From assembly GCA_012845835.1 (NCBI GenBank), contig JABAKD010000001.1:15846882-15910881 (forward strand): a stretch of 64,000 bases of DNA, written 5' to 3'. Shown piece after piece: positions 1 through 9,350 of this stretch (the stretch's first letter is position 1; each line of letters starts with the position of its first letter). Origin of the DNA: Undaria pinnatifida (lineage: Eukaryota > Sar > Phaeophyceae > Laminariales > Alariaceae). The translations under genes were made by a program, and so were the position numbers. The notes below the pieces were generated by a model that was not told the origin of the DNA, searched no databases, and was given only the letters and a program-made list of their open reading frames with translations.

Positions 1-197
1 CGGCGCTGCCCGCTTCGGTAGCGGCGGCGCACGTGATGAGGACCTGGTTAAGGGTCAAATCGGCTGCTGTACACTGCTGCCCCCGGGCGATGACGAATCG
101 CTCGAGAACCGGGACGGAGACGCCCTCCTCCAGGATGGTGGACACGGACAGGTACTCCTCCATGTTTTCGAAGGTCGTCGCTGAGGAAAAATCCATG
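1..197 (-). CDS. Partial gag-like N-terminus of an LTR retrotransposon
   Basis: An open frame begins with ATG at 197 on the minus strand and runs off the left edge with no stop (about 65 residues, starting MDFSSATTFENMEEYL). It starts about 97 bases inside the end of a candidate LTR (294-505), which is where the gag start of a copia- or gypsy-type element is expected. The peptide has an acidic, helical look (LSVSTILEEGV, TLNQVLITCAAA) and no motif I can name. The retrotransposon assignment therefore rests on position after the LTR. It could also be a host exon unrelated to the LTR. Confidence 0.4.
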
Positions 198-293
198 GTT
201 GGGTGTCGAAGCTGGTTTCGTGGGAGGGAACGAAACGAGGCGTGCAACGAGCTGAGGCCCTGTACCACGCGGTGGTGCGGGGACGAAGCCTGC

Positions 294-505
294 TGTTGGA
301 GGTCTCAAATAAGCTCTCGATTCTCCCTTCTCTATTTGGAGAAGAACAGCTTGTTGGAAAGTGAGCTTGGGGGCTTGTCTTGTCCTCGAATGAGGCCTAT
401 CATTTCGTGGGGGATAGGGGATCGTTCGAGAACGTTCCCCATCCCGGTTCTGGATAATACTCCGGAGTATTTGATTTCGGTTGTGTGCCCTGTATTTTCC
501 TAACA
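294..505 (-). repeat. Candidate 5' LTR (212 bp)
   Basis: On the minus strand this segment starts TGTTAGG and ends CCAACA, the TG..CA form with short inverted ends typical of LTRs. It lies directly upstream of the gag-like ORF. It contains a small palindrome (AATACTCCGGAGTATT) near its 5' end. The partner LTR would lie outside the window, so no LTR pair can be compared. Confidence 0.45.
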
Positions 506-1569
506 AACTTCCTGGTACGATATCGTACGTCATCCGATTTTACAGATAATTTGGTGACGGCTGATGGCTGTAGGGGTATCGTTAGTACCGGTAGTATTAT
601 AGTTATGGTAATCCGGGAGATGATGACGGGTATTGTTAGTACCAGTAGTATTATATTTCGGGTACGCACGAGAGACGATGACAACACACGTGGTATTTCA
701 TTTGTCTTACACAATGCGGGTTACTTCCAGAATAGCTGGTTGTTGTCAACCTCACCAGCGATCTAGCATAGTGCGGCACACGAAACGAGGAAACCGGTAG
801 TGAGGAAATATACTGCTGTTACTCACGTTTTATGTTGCAATATGTGGTGGAAACATCGGGATGTGTTTTTCTCGTTAAACTAAAGATTCCACCCTAATCT
901 TGTCCCGGTTATGCCTATTGTATTATGAATATGATATTCTAGTCTGATACGCTTTGCTTGACAATGATTGATAATAGGATTTTGATTATGTTCAAGCCTC
1001 CTTTGGTTTGATCGCCCTCTCAACTCCCCCCGCCCTTATCGTGCGCGTGTGCAGAGTGTTATGATGAGCGGTATCCGCTGTATGCCGGACCAAAAATATA
1101 GTGAGCAGGGGGAATGGGGTAGATTATAAGGTTCTTATAGTTCACAGTTAGGTGCTCAAACATTTTATGTACGTAGTATACGAGCATTTTGAGTATAGAC
1201 GAAGATAGTCAACATTCCTGCGTTTGTTATGGAGTTTACCTGATACCGTATCCTATATACGCGTTTTAGTCAAGGTTGCCAAACAGTTTAAAGGATCGTT
1301 ATTTCTTCATCGCGGTAGCTTATCAAGTAGCAGCATGGACTAACACTCTTGCTGCACTGTGATACTACGTGTCGCTCTTCGAAGGAACATGCGAAATAAC
1401 TTGACCCTCGATATAACAACCCCGTCACGTGTAGCGAGGCGTTTGCGCTCTGATCTATCTGCACTCTAAAACAGAGATAATCACGCGGCTGAGTTCGTGC
1501 TACACCGGCATCAAACAGTAGTCGAGTCAACTCTGAAATATAGTGACATATTGCGGGATTTGATATGTT
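506..1569. other. Intergenic, no gene seen
   Basis: No credible coding region. A short imperfect tandem duplication of about 55 bp occupies 573-682 (both units contain GTTAGTACC followed by AGTAGTATTATA). The rest is AT-rich and unassigned. Confidence 0.5.
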
Positions 1570-1978
1570 TTGGCGGGGTTTGCGGTTAATGGTGATATAT
1601 GCGTTAGTTCGGGTAGGACAAACCCGCTCGAGGAAGGTCTCAAACAGACTTGCTTTTTTCGCGAGCTGGTCGGATGCTTGAGATCTGTAGCCAGGTACAC
1701 CAACTCGCCCAGGGAGATACACTGGAAGACGGCGGTTGGTATTTTAGAGTATGTCTTTTTCACGAGTGATTTTGGCAGTACTTTCCACAGGGGCAGTGGA
1801 CTGGAGCTGGTTGCGTATGCGGATGCAGACTACGCCAGCAAGGCCACTGATAAGAGATCGGTTTCCGGTTGGGCCGTCATATGCGCAGGGGCATGCGTGT
1901 GCTGGTTTTAGAGGACTCAAAAGTGCGTGAAATCCTCGACCACAGAAGCCGAGTACGTAGCACTGGCAGACACCATAA
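1570..1978 (+). pseudogene. Ty1/copia RNase H remnant
   Basis: The translation shows the copia polyprotein end: FRELVG, then RYTNSPREIHWKTAVGILEY, then the RNase H signature YADADYASKATDKRSVSGW. After ACVCWF an in-frame TAG interrupts the conserved S-RTQKCV block, and the frame then continues RTQKCVKSSTTEAEYVALAD to about 1978. A segment between FRELVG and ARYTNSP that normally carries the TRPDI motif is missing. The element is therefore truncated on both sides, internally deleted and broken by a stop. It belongs to a different subfamily from the copia copy at the right edge. Confidence 0.85.
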
Positions 1979-2236
1979 GTTTACATTGTTTGGGACTTGG
2001 GGACGGTTACGATTTTTGGTAAACTACCCGGGGTCATCCCCGCGTAATCAGTCCATGGTTTCCTCAACTAGCCACGTAATGAGACCCAGCTGAGCCAAAC
2101 CGTTTAGTTTATATTTTTTGGGACTTGGGGACGGTGACGAATTTTGGTAAACTACCCGGGTTCATCCCTGCGTAATCAGTCTATGGTTTTCTCAACTAGC
2201 CCCGTAATGAGACCCAGCTGAGCCAAACCGTTTAGT
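1979..2236 (+). repeat. Tandem duplication, 2 units of about 128 bp
   Basis: Two adjacent units (about 1979-2106 and 2107-2236) share the same order of blocks: GGGACTTGGGGACGGT, GGTAAACTACCCGGG, CGTAATCAGTC, TGAGACCCAGCTGAGCC. The first unit begins inside the copia remnant, so the copia 3' end and its flank were duplicated after insertion. Confidence 0.85.
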
Positions 2237-2928
2237 TTTCATCCTGCAAGGAGGGGTCACGCCCACCTGTTACCGCTTGTGCGGGGAAGGATTCACTTGA
2301 CCACTTGAGAGGATTATGGCCCGTTAAGTAGGGAAAAGGTCTCAAACTCGACGAGTTCGATACGTCTGAACCCCGAGGGCGACTAATATTTTCGCGAGCT
2401 GATTTGAATTGTTTCTTGACGGATTATTCTGCATATATTAGCTGGATTTTGGTGCTTTCAAGAGTGCATGGTAGTTAGGGAGGCAAGTAACTGTTTCTTG
2501 ACTTTTGAAGTAATACTGTTTTCACGATTTCGTTGTCTAGTATAGCATTATTTTGCTCTGGATTTGAGCGTTTGGAATCTGAATGGATTTTTAGTATGTG
2601 CCCAGCCGGGAGGCATTTGTCTCATTCGAAAGTGAGTTTTGAGACTGCTGTCCGATCACACTTGTTGGCACCCCTGTTCTATGGAGCTGACAACCGTTTT
2701 AGAAGGAAGGCTGAGTGCTGGTTATATGGCCGATGTTTAAGGTTTTGGATTTTTGGAATTTTGATTTCAGATTTGAGTTTTCGATCCATGGATTTCAGAT
2801 TTGAGTTTGGTTTTTGGACTTGCGATTTACGACTTAGATCTTAGGTTCGTGAAGATTGATGTTAGGTACTGTCCCTGAAGGGACGACACCTGTGACCACG
2901 GCTTGTCCAGAAGCTGGAAAGTAAAAGT
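2237..2928. other. Intergenic, no gene seen
   Basis: Nothing coding is supported. A low-complexity stretch at about 2745-2825 repeats GATTTCAGATTTGAGTTT twice. Confidence 0.5.
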
Positions 2929-3890
2929 GTGAGGAGGAATATATATACGACATACATTTATATGCAGACGATGCAGGCTCTGCACCTGGGCGGTCTTATG
3001 GACCCAAGCGCCGACATCATGCCAGAAATCAAACCACGGGTTCAACCTGCGCGGGCATTCCATGTTCGTTTCAAGCGGGAGGTGTACGAAATGGAGGATG
3101 GTTCGTCCACATTAAAGATGCGCCTGCTAAAGGCCGAGGTGAATAAGGCCCAGCTGTACGCATATATGTGGCTTGGACTCTCGGCCAGGAGTACTTCGCT
3201 GAGCTCCGAACGGCACACCGCAACCTCGTCCTAAGGATGATTGGCGCTGGCTTCCAGCGCCGACAACGCACCGACCACATCATGTCGTATGAAAAAAAAA
3301 AGCCCTAAGAGGGCACAAGCACAATGTGAGAGCGTTGAAACGACCATCCGCAAACGACGCCTCCACTTTGCGGGAGCCGTACAATGAACGACCAACAAGC
3401 GGTTGATCCATCGCATGATGTGCGGGACGATGGCTAGTGAGGCGATGGATCAACCGCTTGTTGGTCGTTCATTAAACCCGAGACCAGGGCCGACCAGAAA
3501 AAAACTTGGCGTCGTGTGTAGCCGGACGACTTCAGGGTATTCAAAGCCACCGGGGGGTCCACGGATATCTCCCATTTGCTCTCCGGAGTAGAGACTGCTA
3601 TGGCCAAGGGGGCTAAGAAGAGTGGGAACTAGTACCGGCGGATCGTCGACGCGGCGAACCGCTTTATGGCAAGATGGCACAGGGGCGAGGCGAGAAAGAG
3701 CTGGCTAAGTCACGCAGCAGCAGGGGGTGCCCAGAGAAGCGCAAAGGGAAACCAAGGAGACGGAGGCGGAAGTGCAACCGTACGGATACAGCTGTTGTCG
3801 ACGAAAGCAGAAACGAAATTGTAAATGGTGTTGCAAGGTACCGGTTCGACTAATGAGTGGAGCGTGTACTACTACTACTACGACCACAAC
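2929..3890 (+). pseudogene. LINE reverse-transcriptase C-terminal remnant
   Basis: This is a decayed copy of the LINE family also present at 47.2-50.4 kb. Matching blocks in order are LGGLMDPSADIMPEI, RFKREVYEMEDGSSTLKMRLL, SVETTIRKRRLHFAGAVQ, MMCGTMASEA, and a tail containing RTDTAVVDESRNEIVNGVARYRFD followed by stops (the last block is split here only for description). Several frameshifts and in-frame stops are present. The catalytic YADD region is absent, as expected for a 5'-truncated LINE. A local inverted duplication at 3383-3473 disrupts the reading frame. Confidence 0.8.
3383..3473. repeat. Perfect 32-bp inverted repeat, 27-nt loop
   Basis: Arms 3383-3414 and 3442-3473 are exact reverse complements. 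The arms include the LINE coding block THRVM-equivalent, and related LINE copies lack the second arm. It is therefore a secondary inverted duplication inside a dead element. Confidence 0.95.
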
Positions 3891-5269
3891 TTCATCTCAC
3901 GGAACGCCCAAATTGTGCTTTTTTTGTGGTTGCCCTAGGTCACCGGGGCGCTCGACGCAGTCTGTAATACGGAAAAATAGCGTTGGTTCATTCTGATTCA
4001 TTTCCAAAGTATGGGATTCAGGCAGAAGAATATCAGGCGGGTCATATTACGACTAGCAAGGAAAAACCGGGTGGGAAATTTGAACAACAATGAAGCGAAT
4101 ACTCCGACGAATTGTTTATGTTCACATTTCCCTTGGCTGGAGACTGTTTGATTAGCTCTTTCTCCCCGTCTGTGACCAGCATAATTTGTATCTCTAGGCT
4201 GATGAACCAGCGCGAGCACTGGGTGTTCTGATGTCGTTGAGAAGAACAAACTGTACAAAGTGAACACAGATAGTACACATAGTTTTGGGGGGTTTCTCTT
4301 TTGCACGGTATTGTTTTGCTCCATGAATCCCTTCCCACCGGCCTTTTGCCGGTATCTTCTTCCTCTTATTATTCGTGTTGTTGTATAACAATTACAGGTA
4401 TATTTTCCTCGTCAACACGTTAAGTATGCTGTCCCTCTAGCAGCCTTTCTTTTCCCTACCGATCTTCTTGCATCGCATTCCTCAAAACGCCTGCCTGCCG
4501 TTTGTTTTTGCTTTGTTTTCTTTTTTTGCTTTTCGTTTTCTTCTTTTCGTTTTTCCTTTGTTTATATGTTTATTTTACACGGTCTGTCTGGCGTGTTTTG
4601 CTGTGTTCTCGCGTACCCAGCCCGCCACGAAGCACTTCACTTGTTTTCCCTCGGATGAATGTCGACTGTTCGTTGTGCCGCTGTTTCACGGTCTGTGAGG
4701 TGTCTTACGTCTCGTCGAGGTTTTTTACGATGGATGGCACTACTAACCCTTACCCTAGCGAGATAAGTGATGAGTGCCCCTAAATGATGTCACAGGGGAG
4801 GGGTGAAATGGTTGAATATTGTACACCATAATAATGTGTATTTCTGGTCTGTAACCACCGAATCTGTATCTCTTTAGAATGAAGAATCAGGGTGTCCTGT
4901 ATCATAATTTTTCTGGCGGAGGCATTAGTTGCGTCAGCTAATATATATGTATATGTGCGTGTACCACTTTTTTGGGGGGTTTCGTTTGTGTCTTTTCGCC
5001 GGGGTATTCTTCCACTCCAAAGTGACTGGAGCCTCTCCTGTGACACACGCACTTGATTTCGCGAGTTGATGTGAGAGCAACAATATTATTTTTCATCGTG
5101 TTTTTTATCATGGATGGAACTAACCCTAACCCTAGCACGAAAAAACCGGTCTGAGTGCCCCCTGGTGACGTCACTGACTGGGGTGAAATGGCTGAATAGT
5201 GTGTATCGCTGAAAGAATCAGACGAGCTCTGGGTGTACCAGTGATGTCGCTGGGGTTAGAAAGAACGGC
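3891..5269. other. Non-coding repeat mosaic (family E)
   Basis: Blocks here recur elsewhere in the window. CCGGCCTTTTGCCGGTATC with a T-rich tract resembles 22.37-22.9 kb and parts of 50.4-50.9 kb. TCTTTAGAATGAAGAATCAG resembles 22.81 kb. A segment around 4715-4830 (TGGATGGCACTACTAACCC to GGGGTGAAATGG) is repeated at 5092-5205. Predicted ORFs are T-rich translations with no family features. Confidence 0.5.
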
Positions 5270-5363
5270 TCAACGCCTTTGCAACTGGAAACCCTTTTCG
5301 GGGACAAATACGACTTGAAATTAGTATAGGGAGGGATTTGGGGGCCCTAAATAGAGGGGTTAA
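5270..5363 (+). mobile_element. MITE-C copy (TTAA-flanked mini-element)
   Basis: The element at 5274-5359 is flanked by TCAA and TTAA (degenerate and intact target copies). The order CCTTTGCAACTGGAAACCC, GGGGACAAA, TTAGTATAGGGAGGG, GAGGGG matches the copies at 31.16 and 60.23 kb. Confidence 0.8.
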
Positions 5364-5365
5364 GG

Positions 5366-5624
5366 CACGTGCGCTAAGACAGATGTGGCACTTTCTTCGG
5401 AAACTTTTCCTGGATGACGGTGCTTCTTAACCCAAAATGGTCGGAAATCGGCCGTTTTCTCTTCTTGCATGATTCTCGCTGCGTGCCCAGACCACCATGG
5501 TTTTTTGTATCCGGTATCAGTTTTACTTTTCCTAAAATTTCAAAACAGTTTTTTGGGAGCGGTCTTGAGCTCCCACAATTGGAGAAACTCCAGGAAAAAA
5601 GAGGTGCACGTCCATCGTAGCACG
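5366..5624 (+). mobile_element. MITE-A copy
   Basis: The left end is degenerate (CGTGCGCTAAGACAGATG). The internal block CTTAACCCAAAATGGTCGG and the right end GTGCACGTCCATCGTAGCACG are diagnostic of MITE-A, whose terminal inverted repeat is CGTGCTACGATAGAGGT. Confidence 0.8.
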
Positions 5625-6072
5625 CCTCTTGACGTGCAGACAACACACTCAATTTCCTCTCTTTGTTTCTAAGTGTTTCCGGCAGCGATGATTGTTTTGT
5701 TGCTGTTTCCCGTGATTTCCATTGTTCTTCTTATGTGTTGCAAATAGCCTGGTGCGCGCTGGCTGCATCTTTTTTTGCGGGGGCGTGTTAATTGCACTTC
5801 ATCGCATGGCCAGACCACCTCGACACCTTGCTGATTTTGTCTCGTCGTTTGCGTCCACGGCATGATATAGATCGTTTCTATCAAAGGCATCGGCATGGAC
5901 ACTGGTCAAATTAAATGCTGGATGCAGGTGGGTACAGAGGTCGTATCAATTTAATGTGTAGACAACACACAGCAGAACACAGGCATTGTGGGTTGTCTTC
6001 ACATTGAACCGTTATTTCTTCCCAACGACAAGAAGAGTCCGCGTTGATTCATGCTAGATATACATTTTTTTG

Positions 6073-6105
6073 TGGTCACAGACTGCTAACAGCAGTCTGT
6101 GACCA
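6073..6105. repeat. 15-bp hairpin, 3-nt loop
   Basis: TGGTCACAGACTGCT at 6073-6087 and its exact reverse complement at 6091-6105 are separated by AAC. The GTGGTCACA core recurs near 6210, 9020, 10770 and 12865, suggesting it is part of a transposon end. Confidence 0.9.
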
Positions 6106-6706
6106 TAAACAAGAAGAAAAAAATGTGAAGCAGCAAGCACAGCAATGCTAACTTGTTTTCAGGTTTCGCTCTTGTTGTTGTTTTCACATTAACTCGCATA
6201 ATCAAGTCCGTGGTCACAGGACAGGCTCCGGTCACTCTGAAGGAGCTGAGGAATACCCCAACGAAAAAATTATCATAGCTGACGCAACTAAATGCCTCCC
6301 GCCAGAAATATATATATAAATATTTACATGACAGAGTATAACACGATAGAATGTCGTTTTACGTTAGGTTTTGATTAATAACACTTTCTAAAGACGGGCG
6401 ATCGATTTAGTACGCAGCTTGCAGAGATGAGCATCGACCCTAAGGTCGTCGAACTCACGCGGTTGACGTCGTTACAATAATTCAATTAAATACGAAATCG
6501 AGAGTCAGATGTTGGCGGGATGACGTCATCTGCTGACCCACACACGCGACAGTGGCACCCCCTCTGTTCCTGTGCAGTCTTGAAGCTTGGGCGCGCTATT
6601 AATATTTCGCGGCACGAATCCGCAATGCACAATAATAGTTAGCCACGCTGACCAAGCATATCGCGTAATGTAGTGGTACTCCGAGTGGGGGATGCGTGGT
6701 TGGTCA

Positions 6707-6758
6707 GTGTTGGGAAGCGTGCGCCTCATGGGGTGTTGGGAAGCGTGCGCCTCATGGG
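6707..6758 (+). repeat. Tandem duplication, 2 x 26 bp
   Basis: The 26-bp unit at 6707-6732 is repeated exactly at 6733-6758 (contains GGGAAGCGTGCGCCTCATGG). Confidence 0.95.
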
Positions 6759-7436
6759 TCGCTGGGTAGACTCAAAAGCTTTACCAGTATACATTATTTC
6801 TTCTACATCGAACTCTGAAAGACAGACAAAACAAGCCAAGACAGGGTAGGGCAGGGTAGAGCAGGTAGTGAGATGAGGGGCGTCCTGCTTGTCCCATCAT
6901 CGTCACCTACATTATCGCTGGTCTTGACGTGAATGTGACATCTAACGTCACGTGGTTTCACGTCGAATCTATAAACTATCCTTCTACTGAAGGCACTTCG
7001 TTACACAAAGTAAGGTATTTTCTCCAGTGAGGTGCAGAATCACTCGTGCGATTGGCTCGAGTGTACTAGTAGTGGAAAACTGGAGTGCCCCTCCCTACCG
7101 TGGCGTTGGCCTGCTGTGAGGCTATTTGTTGGCTGTCGACGGTGCTTTGTTTTCATTTGGACATCGTGCTATCCTGATTCGCCCTTTCTCTCCAATTGCC
7201 TTTTCATCGTTCTGACTCTTTTTCTCCTAGACCACCTATCCAACTCCTTGTTTTGCTGCAAACGATCTATCATACGGCAACGAAGGGACCCCCAAGAGTT
7301 GCTTCACGTACAAACCACAAGCATAACAGCAGCAGCAGCAAGCAGCGTATGTACCACAACCACTATTTTAGCTAACCACTACCATCACACACACACACCC
7401 CGGAGTGAATTTCACGACCGATGTTCATCCGACAAT

Positions 7437-7835
7437 CGCACACGAAAAGCTTAGTTTGGGTAAGCTACAAGATTGGTCAACTTTTTGCAAGCGGTCAAAC
7501 GGACTGCTACCCCGCGCGAAAACCTGTCAACAAATGGCGTCGCCGGCTGGACATGATTTTTTCGGGCCGTGGGTTTAAATCCCACCATCCACCTGAAACA
7601 ATAAACTTGTTTCAAACTTTCCCCATGTCGAACTTGAAAAATAATCTCCCCGGTATACCCAGGAAATGAAACCGCTTGGATATTGACAGCAGTCCCGCAC
7701 GTATATCCGGCCGACCTCCTATCCCGACGTTTCAGGGAGGGCGGTGTTACAAGGATTTTAGTTCGGGTAAAAGCTACCATTGGTCAACCCTTTGCAAATG
7801 GTCAAACGGACTATTACCCCACTACTAATACCCTA
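7437..7835 (+). mobile_element. TRIM-like mini-LTR element, copy 1
   Basis: Two direct terminal repeats of about 90 bp (about 7437-7532 and 7745-7835) share CGGGTAA..GCTAC..TTGGTCAAC, TTTGCAA and GGTCAAACGGACT. The left repeat ends GTCAACA and is followed after two bases by TGGCGTCGCC, a PBS-like TGG start. The right repeat begins TGTTACAAGG directly after AGGGAGGGCGG, a purine tract like a PPT. The interior carries GGGTTTAAATCCCACCATCC, a tRNA T-arm-like sequence. There is no coding capacity. Confidence 0.7.
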
Positions 7836-8930
7836 ACTCTGCTGGAAGGAATTTCGCAGCTGATCTCTTCTCAATTCATCGTGGGACATGGAACCTTAAC
7901 CTTCCGGAAGGATCTCGATGCAAAAAAGGGTTTCCAAATGTTTTCGCACACCGACGGAAACAACGAGCAGTTTTATCTGAATGCATAGTAGTATCATTTA
8001 AGCTTCAACATTGTCCAGCTGGAACATCTCCGCGGTGCGTTCGTTCCTCAATTGTCGTGGGCCAAGTTCTGCGTCCCCCACCGGGATCTCTATGCATGTT
8101 TGATCTCCGCTGTTAATGCGCATTTTATCGTGCACGACCCTACTCCGCAATCAGAAAAAGGGTAAAGCTACTTACTTGTATAATATATTATTGATAGTAT
8201 CGTATACCAGTATATTATAAAAATTAAAATACACTCTCCAGCTGTGAGATCGAATATTTTGTCGAAACTCATCTTTGCAAGCTGTGTGTGATACTCCGAT
8301 CGCGCGAATAACGGGTTATGTGTCATCATCGAGGATATAGCGACTCCCCTTGCAACTACAGCAGTGTAGCTATCAGGGTCAACATGGTGATGTTAGTTAG
8401 TCTGTGCGCGGAAACTATAAAACCCGTTTCTGAGGGAGACAAAAACTGACAGCTGTGGAAGAAATTCATTAATACATAAAATACCACGTCGTGTTAATCT
8501 CTCTTCTCGATTTTTTTTTCACGTCTCGTCTTTGTAGCCAATCCCCGTGCGCGCGCTACACGGCACTCTCTGAGCAAAGATGTCGTTGGACGGTGCAGTT
8601 ATGGCCCGCCAAGGCGTCTTTGTCATGATCATACTAGCTTTAGTGTGCGGAGTTCCGAGGCGGCTGGTCGTCAACGGGCAAGGTTGCCGCCAAAACCCGC
8701 ATCTTTTGTCTTCGTGTACACGTGCTCTTCATGTGCAGTATATGATTTTGATTTCAACAATGTACATCCAGCCAGCACAACCACTAACCGTGTCCTAGGG
8801 GAGAGACGGGACTTCTGTGGTGACAATTTCGACGAGATGAGATATACAACAGAAAGCTGATCTGGCCACGAAAGGGACACCAACCGCGCGGTGAAAACGC
8901 GGGCAAAAAGAGTATAGTAGACTATGTGTG
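7836..8930. other. Non-coding, includes a family R segment
   Basis: Segment 8242-8445 (GTGAGATCGAA, GCAAGCTGTGTGTGATACTC, CGATCGCGCG) matches 10625-10740 and 11510-11665, and in reverse 10190-10262. No coding region is supported. The ORFs near 8.6-8.8 kb lack any recognisable feature. Confidence 0.45.
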
Positions 8931-9350
8931 TGTGTGTTCTTCACATTAAACCGTTCTTCTACTCGTCGACATCCAGCACACCCAGTGTCCGTACTGATTC
9001 TTCACCCTAGAAAGATCAGCTCTGTGGTCACAAGCTACGACACAGAGATAATGCATCGCAATGCATTCGACAACGCAATGTCATGCCCTAGTACTGGGTA
9101 CGACAGGCACAACATACATACGTCAGCAACAGAAATACATTGGAAGAGAGAAATACGAAATAAACAAAAACAAAAACAAAAACAAAAACAAAATAAGAAA
9201 ACAAATAAAAACAAAGATAAAAATAAAACAAAAAATGAAACAAACAAAATGAAGGAGAAATCGAAGAAACAACCCAACCGGAAAGGAGAGCCAAAGCTCG
9301 GAAAAGAAACATAATAAAATAAAACAAAATAAAGTAAAGTAAAACCAAAA
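8931..9350 (+). repeat. Long direct repeat, copy 1 (about 420 bp)
   Basis: Almost identical to 12762-13190: same order from TGTGTGTGTTCTTCACATT through a lysine/asparagine-codon-like A-rich tract to AAAGTAAAGTAAAACCAAA. I count only about ten substitutions and small A-run length changes. The protein-like A-rich translations in this segment are low-complexity and not credible genes. Confidence 0.9.

Larger units (their letters stand above)
5625..7436. other. Non-coding repeat mosaic (families E and R)
   Basis: No supported gene. Segment 6190-6330 matches 10748-10915 (shared ACTCGCATAATCAAGTCCGT and TGGTCACAGGACAG). Segment 6390-6480 matches 61160-61265 (GGGCGATCGATTTAGTA, CAGCTTGCA, CGACCCTAA). 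A hairpin at 6073-6105 and a tandem duplication at 6707-6758 are listed separately. Confidence 0.5.
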
